Below are positions 59,534-64,000 of a stretch of 64,000 nt of DNA, in pieces. The DNA is taken from assembly GCF_039522585.1 (NCBI RefSeq), contig NZ_BAAADR010000001.1, one strand, 5' to 3'. The translations under genes and the position numbers were made by a program. The number at the start of each line of letters is the position of its first letter. Position 1 is the first letter of the stretch. Source of the DNA: Bisbaumannia salifodinae. Its GTDB lineage: Bacteria; Pseudomonadota; Gammaproteobacteria; Pseudomonadales; Halomonadaceae. The notes beneath the pieces are model-generated. The model searched no databases. It was not told the origin of the DNA and was given only the letters and a program-made list of their open reading frames with translations.

Positions 59534-61788
59534 GCGCCCTCCTCGTCCACCCGCAGGCCGACCCGGCGTGCCAGCTCGACGAAGCCGGGGAAGGAGGTGG
59601 CCACGTTGGCGCAGTCATCGATCTCGATGGGGGCGCCGGCGCGCAGCCCCGCCACGGTGAAGGCCATGGCGATGCGGTGATCGCCCAGGCTGTCGATGCG
59701 TCCGCCGCCGTAGTTGGCGCCCTGCGGCTTGCCGCCGACGATATCGATGCCATCCTCGACCACGGTGTGCTCGACCCCCAGCACCGCCAGACCGTCGGCC
59801 ATGGCCTGGATGCGATCGGACTCCTTGACCCGCAGTTCCTCGGCGCCACGCAGCCGTGTGGTGCCTTCGGCATTGGCGGCGGCGATAAACAGCGCCGGGA
59901 ACTCGTCGATGGCCAGCGGCACCTGCTCCACGGGAATATCGATGCCCTTGAGGGGCGCATAGCGCACGCGGATATCCGCCACCGGCTCGCCGCCCACCTC
60001 GCGCTGGTTCGACAGCTCGAGATCCGCCCCCATCAGCGTCAGGATATTGATCACGCCGATCCGGGTCGGGTTGATGCCCACGTGCTCGAGCACGAGATCC
60101 GACCCGGGGGTGATGGCCGCCGCCACCAGGAAGAAGGTGGCCGAGGAGATATCCGACGGCACATCGATGGGCGCGGCGCCGAGCTTGCCGCCGCCGCTGA
60201 GCCAGCAGGTGTCGCCGTCGCGCTCGACCGCATAGCCGAAGCCGCTGAGCATGCGCTCGGTATGGTCGCGGGTCGGCGCCGGCTCGCGCACCCGGGTCTC
60301 GCCCTCGGCGTAGAGGCCGGCCAGCAGCAGGCAGGACTTCACCTGGGCGCTGGCCATGGGCATATCGTAGCTGATGCCTTGCAGCGCCTTGCCGCCATGA
60401 ATGCACAGCGGCGGACGCCCGCCCTCGGCGGTGTCGATCTCGGCGCCCATCAGGCGCAGGGGATCGGCCACCCGACCCATGGGGCGCTTGGTGAGGGAGG
60501 CATCGCCGGTCAGCTCGCTGTCGAAGGCCTGGCCGGCCAGCAGCCCGGCGAACAGCCGCATGGCGGTACCGGAGTTGCCCACATAGAGGGGCCCCGCCGG
60601 CGCCTTGAGGCCGTGCATGCCCACCCCATGGATGGTCACCCGCCCCTGATGGGGGCCTTCGATGGCCACCCCCATCTCGCGGAAGGCCTGGAGGGTGGCC
60701 AGGCTGTCCTCGCCCTCGAGGAAGCCCTTCACTTCGGTCACCCCCTCGGCCAGGGCGCCGAGCATGATCGAGCGGTGGGAGATCGACTTGTCGCCGGGTA
60801 CGCGGATGCGTCCGGTCACCTGACCACCGGGGGCGACCCGGTAGCGCATCTTGTTCTGTTCCATGGTCGGGTAATACCTGGTCTGGTTCAGCAGGGTTTC
60901 GAAATAGTGTCGCGCATGGCTGGCCCGGTCGAAGGTGGCCAGCATGGCATCGCCGTCACCGGCGCTCACCGCCTGGCGCAGCCGGGCCAGGCCCGCCTCG
61001 AAGTCGTCCAGGGCCGCCAGCACCGCCGCGCGGTTGGCGGTGAAGATATCGCGCCACATCACCGGGTCACTGCCGGCGATGCGGGTAAAGTCGCGAAAGC
61101 CGCCGGCGGCATAGCGGAAGATCTCCAACCGCTCGTCCTGGCCGGCCAGGGTATCCACCAGCGAGAAGGCCAGCAGATGCGGCAGGTGGCTGGTGCGGGC
61201 CAGTACCTGGTCGTGGCGCTCCACCGCCATCTCCAGCACCTCGGCCTCGCAGGCGGCCCACAGGGCACGCACCCGGGCCAGGGCCCCGGCGTCGGTCTCC
61301 GCCGTGGGGGTAAGGATCACCTTGTGGCGGCGATAGAGGTCCGGATTGGCCGCCGCCACGCCACTCTTCTCGGAGCCGGCGATGGGGTGACCCAGCACCA
61401 GGGACGGCGGCAGGCGACCGAAGGCGCGCCGGGCGGCGTCGCGAATGGCCACCTTGCTGCTGCCCACGTCGGTGATCAGGGTGTCGTCGAGGCATTCGCC
61501 GAGGGCCGCCCCCAGGGCCGCCAGTACCGATTCCATGGCCAGCACCGGCACCGCCAGCACCACCAGGGAAGCGTCGGGCAGCAGGGGCTCGAGTTCGGTA
61601 TCGCCGCCATCGATGATGCCCATGGCCACGCCCCGGGCGATCTCGTCGGGGTCGCGGTCGCAGGCGAGGATCTCGCCACGGAAGCCACGCGCCTTGAGGG
61701 CGGCGGCCAGGGAGCCGCCGATCAGCCCCAGGCCGACGATCAGCAGGCGCGGCTCAGCGAGCCGCGCGGCCTGATGCACTACCGCCAT
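59530..61788 (-). CDS. aroA: Bifunctional prephenate dehydrogenase / EPSP synthase
   Basis: 752 residues, a TyrA-AroA fusion. Residues 1-290 form the dehydrogenase: LLIVGLGLIGGSLAAALKAR (NAD-binding), LGHPIAGSEKSGVAAA and the catalytic-His region. From about 310 on is EPSP synthase: RIRVPGDKSISHRSIMLGAL, YVGNSGTAMRLFAGLLAGQ, and RVKESDRI-like (LRVKESDRIQAMADGL), ending with GDHRIAMAF. Two steps of aromatic biosynthesis, one in tyrosine formation and one in the shikimate pathway, sit in one chain. Such a fusion is also present in Pseudomonas. It lies 2 bases after pheA and overlaps cmk. Confidence 0.95.
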   Translation of the reverse strand: MAVVHQAARLAEPRLLIVGLGLIGGSLAAALKARGFRGEILACDRDPDEIARGVAMGIIDGGDTELEPLLPDASLVVLAVPVLAMESVLAALGAALGECLDDTLITDVGSSKVAIRDAARRAFGRLPPSLVLGHPIAGSEKSGVAAANPDLYRRHKVILTPTAETDAGALARVRALWAACEAEVLEMAVERHDQVLARTSHLPHLLAFSLVDTLAGQDERLEIFRYAAGGFRDFTRIAGSDPVMWRDIFTANRAAVLAALDDFEAGLARLRQAVSAGDGDAMLATFDRASHARHYFETLLNQTRYYPTMEQNKMRYRVAPGGQVTGRIRVPGDKSISHRSIMLGALAEGVTEVKGFLEGEDSLATLQAFREMGVAIEGPHQGRVTIHGVGMHGLKAPAGPLYVGNSGTAMRLFAGLLAGQAFDSELTGDASLTKRPMGRVADPLRLMGAEIDTAEGGRPPLCIHGGKALQGISYDMPMASAQVKSCLLLAGLYAEGETRVREPAPTRDHTERMLSGFGYAVERDGDTCWLSGGGKLGAAPIDVPSDISSATFFLVAAAITPGSDLVLEHVGINPTRIGVINILTLMGADLELSNQREVGGEPVADIRVRYAPLKGIDIPVEQVPLAIDEFPALFIAAANAEGTTRLRGAEELRVKESDRIQAMADGLAVLGVEHTVVEDGIDIVGGKPQGANYGGGRIDSLGDHRIAMAFTVAGLRAGAPIEIDDCANVATSFPGFVELARRVGLRVDEEGA

Positions 61789-61790
61789 GC

Positions 61791-62882
61791 CTAGAGCACG
61801 CCCGCCGGGTAGGAACCCAGCACCTTGAGCTCGGCGGCACGCAGTTGCACCTCCTCGAGCACCGCGGCGACCTGGGGCTCGTCACGATGGCCCTTGAAGT
61901 CGATAAAGAAGACGTAGTTCCACACGCCGCTGCGGGACGGGCGGGTCTCCAGGCGGGTCAGGTCGATCTGGTGGCGATGGAAGGGCTCCAGCAGGTCGTG
62001 CAGGGCACCCGGCTGGTTGCGCATGGCCACCACGATGGAGGTCTTGTCGTCGCCGGAGAGCGGCACGTCCTGGTTGCCGATCACCAGGAAGCGGGTGGAG
62101 TTGTCCGGGCGATCCTCGATCTTCTCGGCGATTCTCTCCAGGTCGTAGAGCTTGGCCGCCATATCGCCGGCGATGGCCGCGCTGTGCCACTCGGTCTTGA
62201 TCAGCTTGGCCGCCTCGGCGTTGGAGGCCACCGGTACCCGCTCGGCGCCCGGGTAGTGGGCATCCAGCCACTTGCGGCACTGGGCGAAGGACTGGGGGTG
62301 GGAGTAGATGCGGCTCACCTTGTCCTGGCGGGTATTGCTGGAGACCAGCAGGTGGTGATGGATGCGCAGCACCACCTCGCCGCAGATACGGATCGAGGAG
62401 TCGACGAAGGAGTCCAGGGTATGGTTGATCACCCCCTCGGTGGAGTTCTCCACCGGCACCACGCCGTAGTTGGCGGCGCCGGCCTCCACCTCGCGGAACA
62501 CCTCGTCGATGGCCGCCATGGGCAGGCTCACGGCGCTATCGCCGAAGTGCTTGAGGGCCGCCTGCTGGGTAAAGGTGCCCTCGGGGCCGAGATAGGCCAC
62601 CTTGACGGGCTGCTCCAGGGCCAGGCAGGCGGACATGATCTCGCGGAACAGCCGCGCCATCTCCTCGCTGTCCAGGGGTCCCGGGTTGAGCTCCATGATG
62701 CGCCGCAGCACCTGGGCCTCCCGCTCGGGACGGTAGAAGACCGCCTTGGGGTCCTCGGCGCTCTTGACCTGGGCCACCTGCTGGGCGGCCTGGGCGCGCT
62801 CGCTGATCAGGCGCAGGATATCGTTGTCCAGGCTATCGATGCGCTGGCGCAACGCATCGAGATCGATGGGGGTATCACTCAT
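61791..62882 (-). CDS. pheA: Bifunctional chorismate mutase / prephenate dehydratase
   Basis: 363 residues in three parts. Chorismate mutase (AroQ) at 1-95 (LDALRQRIDSLDNDILRLIS), prephenate dehydratase (VAYLGPEGTFTQQAALKHFG, VPVENSTEGVINHTLDSFVD) and a C-terminal ACT domain (SIVVAMRNQPGALHDLLEPF, then LTRLETRPSRSGVWNYVFFI) that binds phenylalanine for feedback inhibition. It commits chorismate to phenylalanine. The gene lies between serC and tyrA-aroA in one direction; the hisC often seen in pseudomonads between pheA and tyrA is absent. Confidence 0.96.
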   Translation of the reverse strand: MSDTPIDLDALRQRIDSLDNDILRLISERAQAAQQVAQVKSAEDPKAVFYRPEREAQVLRRIMELNPGPLDSEEMARLFREIMSACLALEQPVKVAYLGPEGTFTQQAALKHFGDSAVSLPMAAIDEVFREVEAGAANYGVVPVENSTEGVINHTLDSFVDSSIRICGEVVLRIHHHLLVSSNTRQDKVSRIYSHPQSFAQCRKWLDAHYPGAERVPVASNAEAAKLIKTEWHSAAIAGDMAAKLYDLERIAEKIEDRPDNSTRFLVIGNQDVPLSGDDKTSIVVAMRNQPGALHDLLEPFHRHQIDLTRLETRPSRSGVWNYVFFIDFKGHRDEPQVAAVLEEVQLRAAELKVLGSYPAGVL

Positions 62883-62967
62883 GCGTGGTTCCCTTCTTCT
62901 CGGGGTCAGGCCCCTTTTGTCTCATGGTTCAGCGGCCAAGCTGCCCGAAGGGCGTTTGTCGCTCGGA

Positions 62968-64000
62968 TCAGCCCCGGCGCTTCTCGAAATCGGCCATAAA
63001 CGCCACCAGGGTATCCACCGCCGCCTCGGGCACGGCGTTATAGAGGCTGGCGCGCATGCCACCCACGCTGCGGTGGCCCTTGAGGTTGAGCAGCCCCGCC
63101 GCCTCGGCCTCGGCCAGGAAGGCGCCATTGAGGGCGTCGTCGGCCAGCACGAAGGGCACGTTCATCCGCGAGCGGTTGCGCTCGGCGATGGGGTTGGAGT
63201 AGAAGTCGCTGGCGTCGATGGCACCATACAGCTTGGCCGCCTTGCGGGCATTGATCTCGGCCATGGCCTCGAGGCCGCCCACGTCGCGCTTCAGCCACTG
63301 GAACACCAGCCCGGCCAGGTACCAGGCGTAGCTGGGCGGGGTGTTGTACATGGAGCCATTCTCGGCCATCAGCCGGTAATTGAACATGCTGGGAGTCTGC
63401 GGAAGGGCGCGATCCAGCAGGTCGTCGCGAACGATTGCCAGGGTCAGGCCGGCGGGGCCGATGTTCTTCTGTGCGCCGGCATAGATGACGCCGAATTTCG
63501 ACACGTCCAGCGGCTCGGAGAGAATGCTGGAGGACATATCGCAGACCACCGGCACGGGCGCCTCGGGGACATAATCGAACGCCAGCCCGCCGATGGTCTC
63601 GTTGGACGTGTAGTGCAGGTAGGCCGCATCCTCGGAAAGGGCGATCTCCGCCTGACGCGGCACCGTGGTCAGGCCCTGGTCACTCTCGGCGGCGATATGC
63701 GCACCGACCAGATGGCGCGCCTCGGCGATGGCCTTCTTGCCCCAGATCCCGGTGTAGAGGTAGTTGGGGGTGCCGCCCTGGCCCAGCAGGTTATAGGGCA
63801 GCATGGCGAACTGCATGGAGGCACCGCCCTGCAGGAAGAGCACCCGATAATTGTCGGGAATGGCCAGCAGGTCGCGCAGGTCGCGCTCGGCGGTCTCGGC
63901 GATCGCCACGAAGGCCTCGCTGCGGTGGCTCATCTCCATGACCGAGAGGCCACGCCCCTGGTAGTCGAGCAGTTCATCGCGGGCCCGCTCCAGCACCGCG
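62968..64000 (-). CDS. serC: Phosphoserine aminotransferase, 5' end missing
   Basis: The visible part has 343 codons plus a partial one; the start lies beyond position 64000. It converts 3-phosphohydroxypyruvate to phosphoserine. Family sequence begins with AVLERARDELLDYQGRGLS, then VMEMSHRSEAF, FLQGGASMQFAMLPYNLL, and the pyridoxal Lys in YAGAQKNIGPAGLTLAIVR, with MFNYRLMAENGSMYNTPPSY and GGMRASLYNAVP near the C-terminus. Only about 10-15 N-terminal residues are missing. It is 85 bases upstream of pheA on the same strand, the usual order. Confidence 0.96.
   Translation of the reverse strand, partial: AVLERARDELLDYQGRGLSVMEMSHRSEAFVAIAETAERDLRDLLAIPDNYRVLFLQGGASMQFAMLPYNLLGQGGTPNYLYTGIWGKKAIAEARHLVGAHIAAESDQGLTTVPRQAEIALSEDAAYLHYTSNETIGGLAFDYVPEAPVPVVCDMSSSILSEPLDVSKFGVIYAGAQKNIGPAGLTLAIVRDDLLDRALPQTPSMFNYRLMAENGSMYNTPPSYAWYLAGLVFQWLKRDVGGLEAMAEINARKAAKLYGAIDASDFYSNPIAERNRSRMNVPFVLADDALNGAFLAEAEAAGLLNLKGHRSVGGMRASLYNAVPEAAVDTLVAFMADFEKRRG

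Overview
The window is a GC-rich chromosomal segment from a gammaproteobacterium, most likely a halomonad (Halomonadaceae) or a close relative. The evidence is gene content and order: serC-pheA-tyrA/aroA fusion-cmk-rpsA; mltB-rlpA-dac-ybeD-lipB; a pilD-coaE-yacG run without pilB/pilC; ubiX beside mpl; and a Pseudomonas-style two-subunit pyruvate carboxylase with a divergent LysR regulator. This is inferred from family and synteny knowledge, not from a search. I see no rRNA or tRNA genes, no CRISPR array, no insertion sequence and no prophage.

Layout. Positions 1-10640 (minus strand) hold a Tad (tight adherence) pilus operon running flp, cpaB/rcpC, cpaC/rcpA, tadA, tadB, tadC, tadD, a DUF3613 protein, tadG, tadE and a membrane protein with a degenerate GGDEF domain that runs off the left edge. 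Upstream on the same strand are a TpsB/FhaC-type outer-membrane transporter (10798-12537) and two paralogous, extremely Gly/Leu-rich repeat lipoproteins (12717-16636). An AraC/GyrI-type regulator (16995-17807) points the other way. Together this looks like a cell-surface and adhesion region. The transporter with two repeat lipoproteins is the most interesting candidate system in the window.

Positions 17900-25050 hold an Lpp/OprI-like lipoprotein, an L,D-transpeptidase, a GIY-YIG-like protein, a small conserved protein, ybiT, a DUF6586 gene and topA. The 3' end of topA is duplicated twice, giving two micro-ORFs chained to their neighbours by ATGA overlaps. Positions 25400-33050 hold central metabolism: pyk, mgsA, pycB/pycA with pycR, and lipA. 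Positions 33051-33241 carry a 17-copy heptamer array and a dispersed hairpin repeat between convergent lipA and lipB. Positions 33242-43522 form a long minus-strand cell-envelope and housekeeping run: lipB, ybeD, dac, rlpA, mltB, rodA, mrdA, rlmH, rsfS, nadD, proA.

Positions 43620-46850 hold two adjacent membrane proteins with GGDEF-like but motif-less C-termini, followed by a DedA-PAP2 fusion. Positions 46919-53696 hold a LysE exporter, ubiX, mpl, a PPi-type phosphofructokinase, pilD, coaE, yacG and a Tus-like protein. Positions 53698-64000 (minus strand) hold a Usp-like protein, a LonB-type protease, rpsA, cmk, the tyrA-aroA fusion, pheA and a serC truncated by the window end. The genes centre on envelope biogenesis (peptidoglycan, surface proteins, pili), lower glycolysis with anaplerosis, and aromatic amino acid synthesis. 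Most start codons were reassigned using Shine-Dalgarno sites and overlaps; those choices are inferences.
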